Assembly (NCBI GenBank): GCA_045591885.1
Contig: JAZNTT010000089.1
Coordinates: forward strand, 1 to 35,659
Reading direction: 5' to 3'
Length of the DNA stretch: 35,659 nt
Source of the DNA: Colimorpha_A sp045591885
GTDB taxonomy: Bacteria; Bacillota; Clostridia; Oscillospirales; CAG-272
In this document: one piece after another, positions 1 through 6,594 of the stretch
Numbering within the stretch: position 1 is the stretch's first letter
How the letters are laid out: the number at the start of each line of letters is the position of its first letter
Program-made: the position numbers and the translations under genes
Notes under the pieces: generated by a model
Told to the model about the DNA's origin: nothing
The model's database searches: none
The model's input: the letters and a program-made list of their open reading frames with translations, nothing else

Positions 1-96
1 TACAACATAATAACCATTATGTGATACTCCAACCGCTGCTCTGTGTAGCGGTTTTTGTTTTTTATATGATCAGTCGCATATTTTCCAAGCGGCGCT
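1..96. repeat. Artefactual copy of bases 181-276
   Basis: All 96 bases are identical to 181-276. The copy carries the last 12 codons of the tyrosine recombinase and the hairpin beyond it. It is separated from the second copy only by library-adapter sequence. It is best read as the same short library insert appearing twice in one concatemeric read, not as a genomic duplication. Confidence 0.93.
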
Positions 97-180
97 AAGT
101 CGGAGGCCAAGCGGTCTTAGGAAGACAATTAAACTCACCAACTCCTTGGCTCACAGAACGACATGGCTACGATCCGACTT
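97..180. other. MGI/BGI DNBSEQ adapter contamination
   Basis: Bases 97-128 match the 32-base DNBSEQ read-1 adapter (begins AAGTCGGAGGCC). Bases 139-180 match the reverse complement of the 42-base read-2 adapter (ends ACGATCCGACTT). The ten bases between them, 129-138, have the length and place of a sample index. The 32+10+42 layout fills the whole spacer between the two copies of the 96-base repeat. The match is from memory of the published adapter sequences. The stretch has no biological meaning and should be trimmed. Confidence 0.95.
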
Positions 181-241
181 TACAACATAATAACCATTAT
201 GTGATACTCCAACCGCTGCTCTGTGTAGCGGTTTTTGTTTT
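181..241. other. Recombinase 3' flank: inverted repeat plus hairpin
   Basis: Bases 185-202 form a perfect inverted repeat (ACATAAT, AACC, ATTATGT). Bases 211-233 form a second hairpin (AACCGCT, nine-base loop, AGCGGTT), followed on the plus strand by a T-rich run (234-243). The second looks like an intrinsic terminator for a plus-strand transcript entering from the left, convergent with the recombinase gene. The first could be a recombination core site or part of the same structure; the sequence does not decide. Confidence 0.5.
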
Positions 242-1084
242 TTATATGATCAGTCGCATATTTTCCAAGCGGCGCTGATGTTCTGCACCGGTAGTGATAA
301 TATAAATCCGCGTGGTGTTAATGTTTGAGTGACCAAGGATATCCGCCAGCTTTGCAATATCTTTTTCAATACCGTAGAAGGTCCTCGCGAATAGGTGCCG
401 CAGATTATGAGGGAACACCTTTTGCGGAGATACACCTGCCTGTTCACACAAGTCTTTCATTTGACGCCATATATTACTGCGATCAAGCGGCTTACCGCTT
501 TTGGTTACAAAGAGAAGCCCCGAAATAATTCCCTGTTCCATTGCATATCTCAACAACTTCTTTTGCAGAGACTTTACAATGAATATTTTTCTCGTCTTAC
601 CTTTACAGGAAACAACTGCTTCTCCCCGCCGTGCCGCTTCTACCGTAATCCATTCCAATTCACTAACACGAATGCCTGTCCCGCATATCGTTTGAACCAC
701 AAGGGATAGGCGTTCGTTTTTCTTTTGCTCGGCAGTTTTGACCAGAGCCGTATATTCTGCCTTTGTCAACTCCTTATCCTCGGAACAATACACCTCTTTC
801 TGCACCTTAAACTGCTTCACGCAAAGATCGTGCCATCCCGCAAAACGAAAAAAGGCATTGAGTGCCGCCAGCATCGAATTTGCGCTTCTGATGGCATAAT
901 TTTGTTCCAGCGCCGACTTGTAATCCAACACTGCGGTCTTAGACAATATTTGCTCGCCTACATACTCAATAAAGCACCGAATATCGTGCATATACTTCTG
1001 GATTGTTGCCTGGGATTTTTCATTCTCTACCAAATAGGTTTTAAATGAGTTTATCATTTGATTGGTAACGTTTCTTTTTTTCAT
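242..1084 (-). CDS. Tyrosine recombinase/integrase (XerC/D-like)
   Basis: A 280-residue site-specific recombinase of the phage-integrase family. Residues about 8-90 are the SAM-like N-terminal DNA-binding domain and 105-275 the catalytic domain. All catalytic residues are visible: R139 (GTGIRVSE), K163, H226 and R229 (HNLRH), H252 (LGHSN) and the nucleophile Y261. The enzyme should be active. The start has GGAGG eight bases upstream. The length fits XerC/D-type recombinases and is short for large conjugative-element integrases. No excisionase or cargo gene is visible. The left flank is lost at the contig end, so it is unclear whether this is a chromosomal Xer-like protein or the edge of a mobile unit. 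The stop codon lies in the 96-base segment duplicated by the adapter artefact. Confidence 0.93.
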   Translation of the reverse strand: MKKRNVTNQMINSFKTYLVENEKSQATIQKYMHDIRCFIEYVGEQILSKTAVLDYKSALEQNYAIRSANSMLAALNAFFRFAGWHDLCVKQFKVQKEVYCSEDKELTKAEYTALVKTAEQKKNERLSLVVQTICGTGIRVSELEWITVEAARRGEAVVSCKGKTRKIFIVKSLQKKLLRYAMEQGIISGLLFVTKSGKPLDRSNIWRQMKDLCEQAGVSPQKVFPHNLRHLFARTFYGIEKDIAKLADILGHSNINTTRIYIITTGAEHQRRLENMRLII

Positions 1085-1530
1085 ATCAAAACCTCCGTTT
1101 CTGTTCTGCTATTTTACTATTATTTTGTGTCAAATCGTTTTCTTTAAACACCTGAGACAAAAAACGAAGCTTGGGCTTATTATTTTTTTGAATTATTTGA
1201 TATTTTGATTCACATGCCTGCGGTTTCACGGCAAATTCATACTTTAATTATAACACGGCTTCCCCCGCAATCTTGCATGCAAATAAAAAACGCTGTAATT
1301 ATATGTACATAAGTGAACCGTTTCGTTCATCCATCCTTTTATATTAATTATTTATTTTTCAACGTAAAACAGTCACCGACCAATATGTTGGTCGGTGGCT
1401 GTCTTTGTACTCGTCAATCGGCTTATTTCATGGGTTATCCAAAACATCTTTATGAGAATCAGCTCTCGGCGGTCTTTTTTGTCTGTTGTAAAACGGCAAG
1501 GTGCGAGATCGTGTAAATTCTCCGCCGCAA
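1085..1530. other. Intergenic region between recombinase and acpP
   Basis: No convincing gene; short frames here lack ribosome binding sites and recognisable content. On the minus strand an extended -10 (TGTTATAAT, hexamer at 1247-1252) could start the recombinase mRNA with a leader of about 160 bases; no good -35 is seen. A perfect inverted repeat lies at 1374-1397. The stretch is markedly A+T-rich compared with the neighbouring housekeeping genes. Confidence 0.6.
1374..1397. repeat. Perfect palindrome, 10-base arms
   Basis: CACCGACCAA, four-base spacer TATG, TTGGTCGGTG. It could be a stem-loop at the end of a transcript, but neither strand has a strong U-tract after it. It could also be a dyad operator: ACCGACC-type half sites occur in operators of several TetR-family regulators, none of which is encoded here. 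Confidence 0.6.
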
Positions 1531-1556
1531 AATAAAAAACCCGCCGAAGCGGGAAG
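1531..1556 (-). terminator. Intrinsic terminator of acpP
   Basis: Minus-strand stem CCCGC, loop TTCG, GCGGG (1540-1553), followed by a run of six T and a further T-rich stretch. It begins about seven bases after the acpP stop. Confidence 0.9.
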
Positions 1557-1559
1557 CTT

Positions 1560-1784
1560 TTACATGTTGCTCTCAACGTAAGCGACTACGTCGTTTACCG
1601 TTACAATATCCTCAATGTCCTCGTCCGGAACCGAAATACCGAAGCTCTCCTCCATTGCCATAAGCATCTCTACAACGTCGAGCGAATCCGCACCGAGATC
1701 CTCCATTACCTTGCAGGAGCCATCTATCATATCGACGTCTATCTGAAGCTGATTTGCGATGATTTCTACTACTGTGTCAAACAT
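1560..1784 (-). CDS. acpP: Acyl carrier protein
   Basis: A 74-residue acidic acyl carrier protein that carries growing acyl chains on a 4'-phosphopantetheine arm during fatty-acid synthesis in the cytoplasm. The attachment motif GADSLDVVEM is intact, with S34 as the modified serine, and the length is typical. AAAGG lies nine bases upstream of the ATG. The gene is a single transcription unit: a strong promoter at 1828-1855 and a terminator at 1531-1556 bracket it. No other fatty-acid gene is beside it, although acpP often sits next to plsX, fabD or rnc in Firmicutes. Confidence 0.97.
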   Translation of the reverse strand: MFDTVVEIIANQLQIDVDMIDGSCKVMEDLGADSLDVVEMLMAMEESFGISVPDEDIEDIVTVNDVVAYVESNM

Positions 1785-1827
1785 ATAAACTACCTTTCAA
1801 TTTATGTCAGTCAAACTTTCCTTGAAG

Positions 1828-1855
1828 ATTATACCACAATATTTTAAAAAATCAA
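1828..1855 (-). promoter_or_regulatory. Promoter of acpP
   Basis: Minus strand: -35 TTGATT (1850-1855), 16-base spacer, -10 TATAAT (1828-1833) with the extended element TGG. Distance to the acpP start is about 44 bases. Confidence 0.8.
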
Positions 1856-1968
1856 TACCATTCCCCGTTTTTCGGCAATTAGCGAAAGACTGCTAAAAAT
1901 ATAGTACAAAAAACCATAATAAACAACAAAAAATGTATTCCAAAAGCTCAAAATTGATACAAACACTC

Positions 1969-1997
1969 TTGTTTTTAACAGTAAAATGTTGTAGAAT
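1969..1997 (+). promoter_or_regulatory. Promoter of thyA
   Basis: -35 TTGTTT (1969-1974), 17-base spacer, -10 TAGAAT (1992-1997), about 30 bases before the chosen thyA start. Confidence 0.65.
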
Positions 1998-2027
1998 ATT
2001 GTTAAAGTAACTGATTGGAGAATGAAT

Positions 2028-2858
2028 ATGAGTTCTGCTGACAGAGCATTTATAAATACCTGCCGCGACATTCTTGAAAGAGGAACGCTCGTGACCGATG
2101 AAAGAGTACGCCCGAAATGGGACGACGGCACCCCCGCATATACGAAAAAGCTTTTCGGCGTTGTAAACCGTTACGATCTGAGCGAGGAATTCCCACTCAT
2201 CACGCTCCGCCCGATATCGCTCCGCTCGGCGGTCGATGAAATACTCTGGATATGGCAGAAGAAGTCGAACAATATAAACGATCTCGGCTCGCATATCTGG
2301 GATGCATGGGCAGATGAAAACGGTTCTATCGGTAAGGCGTACGGCTACCAGATGGGCGTTAAGCATAAATATAAAGAGGGCGAATTCGATATGGTCGACC
2401 GCGTCCTCTACGACCTGAAGAACAACCCTTGCTCGCGCAGAATAATGACGAACCTTTATAACTTCGCAGACCTCCATGAAATGGCGCTCTATCCATGCGC
2501 GTACAGTATGACCTTCAACGTGACGAACGGCGTCCTTAACGCGATCCTCAACCAACGCTCGCAGGATATGCTCGCGGCAAACGCATGGAACGTCGCACAA
2601 TACGCGGCTCTCGTCATGATGTTCGCTCAAGTAAGCGGTCTGCGCGCGGGCGAGCTTGTCCACGTTATCGCAGATGCACACATATATGATAGACACATTC
2701 CGATCGTCGAGGAGCTTCTTTCGCGAACTCCCTACGATGCGCCAAAGGTAACGCTTGATCCCGCGGTTGACAATTTCTACGATTTCACCCCCGATAGCTT
2801 CAAGGTCGAAAATTATCAGCACGGCGAAAAGATCGGTCGATTCCCCGTTGCGGTGTGA
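2028..2858 (+). CDS. thyA: Thymidylate synthase (ThyA type)
   Basis: Makes dTMP from dUMP with methylene-tetrahydrofolate as donor. The protein of 276 residues spans the whole ThyA fold. Visible motifs are the general-base glutamate E71, WADENG (95-100), the phosphate-binding SRR (136-138), the nucleophile C157 in LYPCAYS, and RSQD...N188 for dUMP binding. The histidine that usually follows the nucleophile (PCH) is alanine here, so this is a divergent ThyA branch. I chose the ATG at 2028 because GGAG at 2017-2020 sits seven bases before it; another in-frame ATG at 2022 is only one base from that site. The gene is followed after seven bases by the DUF6062 gene, so the two are probably co-transcribed. 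No dihydrofolate reductase gene is adjacent. Confidence 0.95.
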   Translation: MSSADRAFINTCRDILERGTLVTDERVRPKWDDGTPAYTKKLFGVVNRYDLSEEFPLITLRPISLRSAVDEILWIWQKKSNNINDLGSHIWDAWADENGSIGKAYGYQMGVKHKYKEGEFDMVDRVLYDLKNNPCSRRIMTNLYNFADLHEMALYPCAYSMTFNVTNGVLNAILNQRSQDMLAANAWNVAQYAALVMMFAQVSGLRAGELVHVIADAHIYDRHIPIVEELLSRTPYDAPKVTLDPAVDNFYDFTPDSFKVENYQHGEKIGRFPVAV

Positions 2859-2865
2859 GGAAAAC

Positions 2866-3582
2866 ATGAGCGAAACGATCTACACAATACCGGTAAACGA
2901 GGCATTTGAAGCCTGCGCCGAGGATCACAGCCTCGGTTGCCCCTTTTGCCGTCTTTACAATATACTCGAGCAGAATGAGATCGACCTCATTCTCGGCGCA
3001 TCAATGATGGAGCCTGACACGAGAGCAAAAACGAACGAGCAGGGCTTCTGCCCGACGCATTTTGACCGACTCCTTGAAGCAAAAAAACGTCTGCCGCTCG
3101 GACTGATGCTTGAATCACACCTCGATCAGCTCAGATCGGAGATCGACGATAACGCGCTTCTTGCCCTCGTCGGACGGGTTGGAAACGTGGCGCCCAAGCG
3201 CCTCGGCAAGCTCGATGATTCCTGCTACATCTGCTCGCGCATCGATCATAACTTCACAAGAATGCTCTCAAACGCCGCGCTTCTTTGGACAGAGGACGAG
3301 GCGTTCCGCGCAAAGGTACAGAAGCAGCCGTATATTTGCCTGCCGCATTTCAGGATGTGGCTCGAAACGGCGAAGGACGAAATGAAAAAGGGCTACACCG
3401 ATTTCTACAAGGCGGTTTCAAAGCCCGTATACGATTATTTCGACACCCTCCGTGCCGACGTCTCGTGGTTCTGCAAAAAATTCGATTACCGATATGAAAA
3501 GGAAGATTGGGGCAACTCCAAGGATTCCGTTGAACGCGCAAGGAAATTTCTCTGCGCCGATCTGCACAAGAACGTAAAGTAA
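2866..3582 (+). CDS. DUF6062-family cysteine-rich protein
   Basis: A soluble 238-residue protein with two similar cysteine/histidine modules. The first is CPFC (about residue 25) followed some 40 residues later by CPTH; the second is CYIC (about 123) followed by CLPH. Each module has four candidate metal ligands, so two zinc sites are likely. I assign it to the DUF6062 family from this pattern; no function is established to my knowledge. The start is set by GAGGA overlapping the thyA stop. Reading could continue in frame upstream into thyA, but that extension overlaps thyA and has no ribosome binding site. Co-transcription with thyA is likely, and a terminator follows about 95 bases downstream. 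Confidence 0.85.
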   Translation: MSETIYTIPVNEAFEACAEDHSLGCPFCRLYNILEQNEIDLILGASMMEPDTRAKTNEQGFCPTHFDRLLEAKKRLPLGLMLESHLDQLRSEIDDNALLALVGRVGNVAPKRLGKLDDSCYICSRIDHNFTRMLSNAALLWTEDEAFRAKVQKQPYICLPHFRMWLETAKDEMKKGYTDFYKAVSKPVYDYFDTLRADVSWFCKKFDYRYEKEDWGNSKDSVERARKFLCADLHKNVK

Positions 3583-3677
3583 ATTTCTGTAATAAAAAGA
3601 TAATAGCATTTATTCTCGTGCCGACCTCGGTATTCACGCTCCGCGCTTGATACGGTAATTATCAGTAATATTAAGTC

Positions 3678-3705
3678 AAAAAGCACCCAAAAGGGTGCTT
3701 TTTTC
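3678..3705 (+). terminator. Intrinsic terminator after the thyA-DUF6062 unit
   Basis: AAGCACCC (3681-3688), loop AAAA, GGGTGCTT (3693-3700), then a T run. The A run before the stem means it may also work on the other strand. Confidence 0.9.
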
Positions 3706-3734
3706 TTGACATACAGCATGAAAAGTATTATAAT
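3706..3734 (+). promoter_or_regulatory. Consensus promoter of rimO-pgsA-mnmM
   Basis: Perfect hexamers: TTGACA (3706-3711), 17-base spacer, TATAAT (3729-3734). It starts directly at the end of the preceding terminator and lies about 40 bases before rimO. Confidence 0.95.
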
Positions 3735-3773
3735 AACTGTGTATGCACATCTAACACAAAACGAGGACTCAAA

Positions 3774-5102
3774 ATGAAAAAACCGATAATCGGCTTCATC
3801 TCTCTCGGATGCCCGAAGAACCAAATAGATACCGAGGTAATGCTTCGTGAGCTGGTCGACGCGGGCTATGAAATAACCCCCGAGGACATTGAGGCAGATA
3901 TAATAATCGTAAACACCTGCGGCTTCATCGAAAGCGCAAAGCAGGAAGCTATCGACAATATTCTCGACGTCGCGTGGCTGAAGCAAAACCGCAAGCTCAA
4001 GGGCATAATCTGTTGCGGCTGCCTCGCCGAGCGCTACCGCGAGCAGATCTTTGAGGAACTGCCCGAGGTCGACGCAGTAGTCGGAACGGGAAGCATTCAC
4101 AACATCGTAAAGGCAGTCGAAGCGGTAAGCAAGGGCGAAAAATATCTCTCCTGCGAGCCGAACGAGGAGCTTGTTCTCGGCGGCGAACGCGTCGTCACGA
4201 CCCCCGACTATACCGCTTACATAAAGATCGCGGAGGGCTGTGATAACCGTTGCTCCTACTGTGCTATCCCGAGCATCCGCGGCGCATTCAGAAGCCGTAA
4301 GATCGAGGATATAGTCGAGGAAGCAAAGTCGCTTGAGGAGCTTGGCGTAAAGGAGCTCGTCATCGTCGCGCAGGATACCTCGCGCTACGGTCTTGACATC
4401 TACGGCGAATATTCCCTTGCGCGTCTCATTCAGGATCTGACGAAAAACACTGCGATCCCGTGGTTCCGTCTGCTCTACTGTTACCCCGATAAGATAACGG
4501 ACGAGCTGGTAAAGGAAATAGCAAATAACGACAGAGTCGTAAAATATATCGACCTGCCGATACAGCACATCTCCGATAATATGCTGAAGGCAATGAACCG
4601 CCACGGCGACGGAAAGTGCGTCCGCGACACGGTCAAGCGCCTGCGCGAGCAGGTCCCCGGCATCGTCATCAGAACGACGGCGATAGTCGGCTTCCCGGGC
4701 GAGACCGAGGAGGACTTCACGGAGCTTTGCGAGTACATAAAGGAAGCAAAGTTCGACCGCTTCGGCGCGTTCCCCTACTCGCGTGAGGAGGATACTCCGG
4801 CATTCGACCTGCCCGACCAGATCGACGAGCAGGTAAAGCAGGACCGCTACGACGAGATAATGGCGCTCCAGCTCGATATACACGAGGAGCTGAATCAAAA
4901 GAAGATCGGAACTACCGTAAAGGTGCTCTGCGAGGGCTTCGACCCCGTTGCCGAGACCTTCTTCGGACGCAGTGAGGCAGATGCCCCCGATATAGACGGT
5001 AAGGTCTACTTCTCGTCAAAAAGAAAGCCCAAAGAGGGCGAATTTGTGACAGTCAAAATAACCGACGCAATAGACTACGATCTCTATGGCGAAACGATAT
5101 GA
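3774..5102 (+). CDS. rimO: Ribosomal protein S12 methylthiotransferase
   Basis: A radical-SAM enzyme of 442 residues that adds a methylthio group to an aspartate of ribosomal protein S12. The N-terminal methylthiotransferase domain has the three cluster cysteines C13, C49 and C83. The radical-SAM cluster motif is C156, C160, C163 (GCDNRCSYC). A TRAM domain covers about residues 372-442. RimO is distinguished from the related MiaB by its opening (IGFISLGCPKNQ) and by the LVIVAQDTSRYG segment. GAGG lies seven bases before the ATG. It is the first gene of a unit whose next start overlaps or closely follows its stop. Confidence 0.96.
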   Translation: MKKPIIGFISLGCPKNQIDTEVMLRELVDAGYEITPEDIEADIIIVNTCGFIESAKQEAIDNILDVAWLKQNRKLKGIICCGCLAERYREQIFEELPEVDAVVGTGSIHNIVKAVEAVSKGEKYLSCEPNEELVLGGERVVTTPDYTAYIKIAEGCDNRCSYCAIPSIRGAFRSRKIEDIVEEAKSLEELGVKELVIVAQDTSRYGLDIYGEYSLARLIQDLTKNTAIPWFRLLYCYPDKITDELVKEIANNDRVVKYIDLPIQHISDNMLKAMNRHGDGKCVRDTVKRLREQVPGIVIRTTAIVGFPGETEEDFTELCEYIKEAKFDRFGAFPYSREEDTPAFDLPDQIDEQVKQDRYDEIMALQLDIHEELNQKKIGTTVKVLCEGFDPVAETFFGRSEADAPDIDGKVYFSSKRKPKEGEFVTVKITDAIDYDLYGETI

Positions 5103-5116
5103 AAGAGGTATTAAAA

Positions 5117-5710
5117 ATGAATCTACCGAATAAGCTTACAATTCTCCGCATTATCCTTGTCCCCTTCTGCATGTTCTTCATCGCGTTCAACTTCTGTCAG
5201 GATAATGAGATGCTTCACCTGATATTTGCCATCGTGGGTCTCGTGCTCTTTTCGGTAACCTCGCTTACCGATATGCTCGACGGCAAGATCGCAAGAAAGT
5301 ATAACCTCGTCACCGACTTCGGAAAGTTCCTCGACCCCGTCGCCGATAAGCTTCTTATAATCGGCTCGTACCTGGCACTTCTCGTCAAGCACGCTGACAA
5401 TAAGTTCTACCTGACCTTCATGTTCTGGTGCCTGTTCATCATCCTCTTCCGCGAGCTTGCAGTCACCTCACTCCGCATGATCGTATCGTCGAAGGTCGTT
5501 ATCGCGGCTGACATCATGGGTAAGATCAAGACCGTATCGCAGATGGTAGCAGTTATCGTCGCTATCGTCGAGCCGGTATTCTGCAACTACGTTTTCAATA
5601 CCAATAACATCGCGACCTACGTCGTAGTCGGCATATCCGCATTCGCAACCCTCGTTTCGGGTCTTAACTACTTCAAGGCATACTGGCCCTACATCAATCC
5701 GAGCAAATGA
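5117..5710 (+). CDS. pgsA: CDP-diacylglycerol--glycerol-3-phosphate phosphatidyltransferase
   Basis: A membrane enzyme that makes phosphatidylglycerophosphate, the first committed step to phosphatidylglycerol. With the chosen start it has 197 residues. The CDP-alcohol phosphotransferase motif is complete: D52, D55, G56, A59, R60, G69, D73 and D77 (TDMLDGKIAR...DFGKFLDPVAD). About four to five hydrophobic segments follow the opening MNLPNKLTILRI. The ATG at 5117 has GAGG eight bases upstream. An ATG at 5099 overlaps the rimO stop and would add six residues, but it lacks a site of its own. The stop overlaps the mnmM start in ATGA. Confidence 0.95.
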   Translation: MNLPNKLTILRIILVPFCMFFIAFNFCQDNEMLHLIFAIVGLVLFSVTSLTDMLDGKIARKYNLVTDFGKFLDPVADKLLIIGSYLALLVKHADNKFYLTFMFWCLFIILFRELAVTSLRMIVSSKVVIAADIMGKIKTVSQMVAVIVAIVEPVFCNYVFNTNNIATYVVVGISAFATLVSGLNYFKAYWPYINPSK

Positions 5711-6258
5711 TAGACCTTCTTACAGTTGAAAAGCAGTTTATCGAGAGCCACATAAAGGAGGGCGGAACCGTCGTCGATTTCACGATGGGCAACGGTCACG
5801 ATACCCTTTGGCTTTCAAATAAGGTCGGTGAAAACGGCAAGGTCTACGCCTTCGATATTCAGAAGGCGGCGCTTGAAAGCTCTGAAAAGCTGCTCTCCGA
5901 GAGCGGCTGTCCGAAGAACTATACCTTGATACTCGATTCGCACGCAAACGTCGAGAATTACGTCAAGGAGCCGATATGCGCGGGAATGTTCAACCTCGGA
6001 TACCTGCCCGGCTCGGATAAGTCGGTAACGACGCTCCGTGAGTCGACGATGAAGGCGGTAGAAGCTGCGTTGCGTCTGCTTGACAGCGACGGCGGACTTC
6101 TTATCGCAGTCTACCCGGGACACGAGGAGGGAACGCTCGAGGGCAATATGCTCACCGAGTATTTTTCCACCCTCAATAGACGCAAGATCTGCGTCTCGCA
6201 GCTCCGTATAGTCAATTCCCCGACGTCGCCCTTTTTCTTCCTCGTTGAAAAAAGATAA
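5707..6258 (+). CDS. mnmM: SAM-dependent methyltransferase MnmM/YtqB
   Basis: A class I methyltransferase of 183 residues in the family once labelled rRNA methylase (Pfam PF06962, B. subtilis YtqB). That protein was recently assigned as MnmM, which methylates 5-aminomethyl-(2-thio)uridine at tRNA wobble position 34. Motif I is DFTMGNGHDT (about residues 24-33). The family hallmarks FNLGYLPGSDK and YPGHEEG are both present. Translation is coupled to pgsA by an ATGA overlap (5707-5710). The next gene, mnmG, catalyses an earlier step on the same nucleotide, which supports the assignment. Function is inferred from the family. Confidence 0.88.
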   Translation: MIDLLTVEKQFIESHIKEGGTVVDFTMGNGHDTLWLSNKVGENGKVYAFDIQKAALESSEKLLSESGCPKNYTLILDSHANVENYVKEPICAGMFNLGYLPGSDKSVTTLRESTMKAVEAALRLLDSDGGLLIAVYPGHEEGTLEGNMLTEYFSTLNRRKICVSQLRIVNSPTSPFFFLVEKR

Positions 6259-6305
6259 ATTTTATAATTCCATTATCGCGTGGCGCTTAAAAATTGCGCC
6301 ACCCC

Positions 6306-6338
6306 TTGTAGGGGGGCGACAATCTCGGGAACCCCTAC
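6306..6338. repeat. GTAGGG-type short palindromic element (partial)
   Basis: GTAGGGG at 6308-6314 and CCCCTAC at 6332-6338 face each other across 17 bases. It belongs with the elements at 21003-21073 and 23544-23685, which share the GTAGGG(G)CG termini. Confidence 0.6.
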
Positions 6339-6398
6339 CTCGACGCCCCGTATCAACGACAGGAATATTATTTAACTTATGTAAATGCGCCACTTTGC

Positions 6399-6423
6399 TG
6401 TAGGGCGGGGGCTTGCTCCCGCC
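6399..6423. repeat. GTAGGG-type hairpin, one end only
   Basis: TGTAGGGCGGG followed by a GGCGGG...CCCGCC hairpin (6404-6423). It resembles one terminus of the element at 23544-23685. Confidence 0.55.
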
Positions 6424-6426
6424 AAT

Positions 6427-6547
6427 ACCTTCTCCTGAGGGAGAAGGGGGACCGCAGGCGGAACGCCTGTGGTGGATGAGGAGTAAGTTCGCTTTTTAGA
6501 CACCTCATCCGAGATTTACCTCTTACCTTCATCCCGCCGGAGAAGGT
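6427..6547. repeat. Palindromic intergenic element, copy A
   Basis: 121 bases bounded by inverted ends ACCTTCTCC and GGAGAAGGT. Nested hairpins are CCTTCTCC/GGAGAAGG (6428-6447), CAGGCG/CGCCTG (about 6452-6472) and GGATGAGG/CCTCATCC (6474-6510). Copy B at 8500-8643 is the same element in the opposite orientation, so mnmG is flanked by an inverted pair. It has the form of a REP/MITE-like non-coding repeat. Confidence 0.85.
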
Positions 6548-6594
6548 ATTTTATATATTCATAAAATTTCTAAATTCATTTTTCGGAAAAAACA

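Larger units (their letters stand above)
6259..6594. other. Repeat-rich intergenic region before mnmG
   Basis: 336 bases with no gene. It holds two partial GTAGGG-type palindromic elements (6306-6338 and 6399-6423) and one full 121-base palindromic element (6427-6547), in tandem. No clear promoter hexamers are seen directly before mnmG, so mnmG may be read through from the rimO-pgsA-mnmM promoter or from a weak start after the repeat. Confidence 0.7.

Noticed and set aside
1..276. Direct repeat with hairpin next to an integrase, suggesting an integron cassette or invertible element
   Set aside because: The spacer matches library adapters plus an index, so the repeat is technical.
1313..1516. 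Open frame of 67 codons on the plus strand
   Set aside because: No ribosome binding site, it spans the palindrome at 1374-1397, and the product looks random.
1893..2867. Long minus-strand open frame opposite thyA
   Set aside because: It is a mirror of thyA codon bias; thyA is unmistakable and the antisense product resembles nothing.
3486..4898. 470-codon minus-strand open frame opposite rimO and the DUF6062 gene
   Set aside because: Antisense shadow: no start signals, and it crosses a terminator and a promoter.
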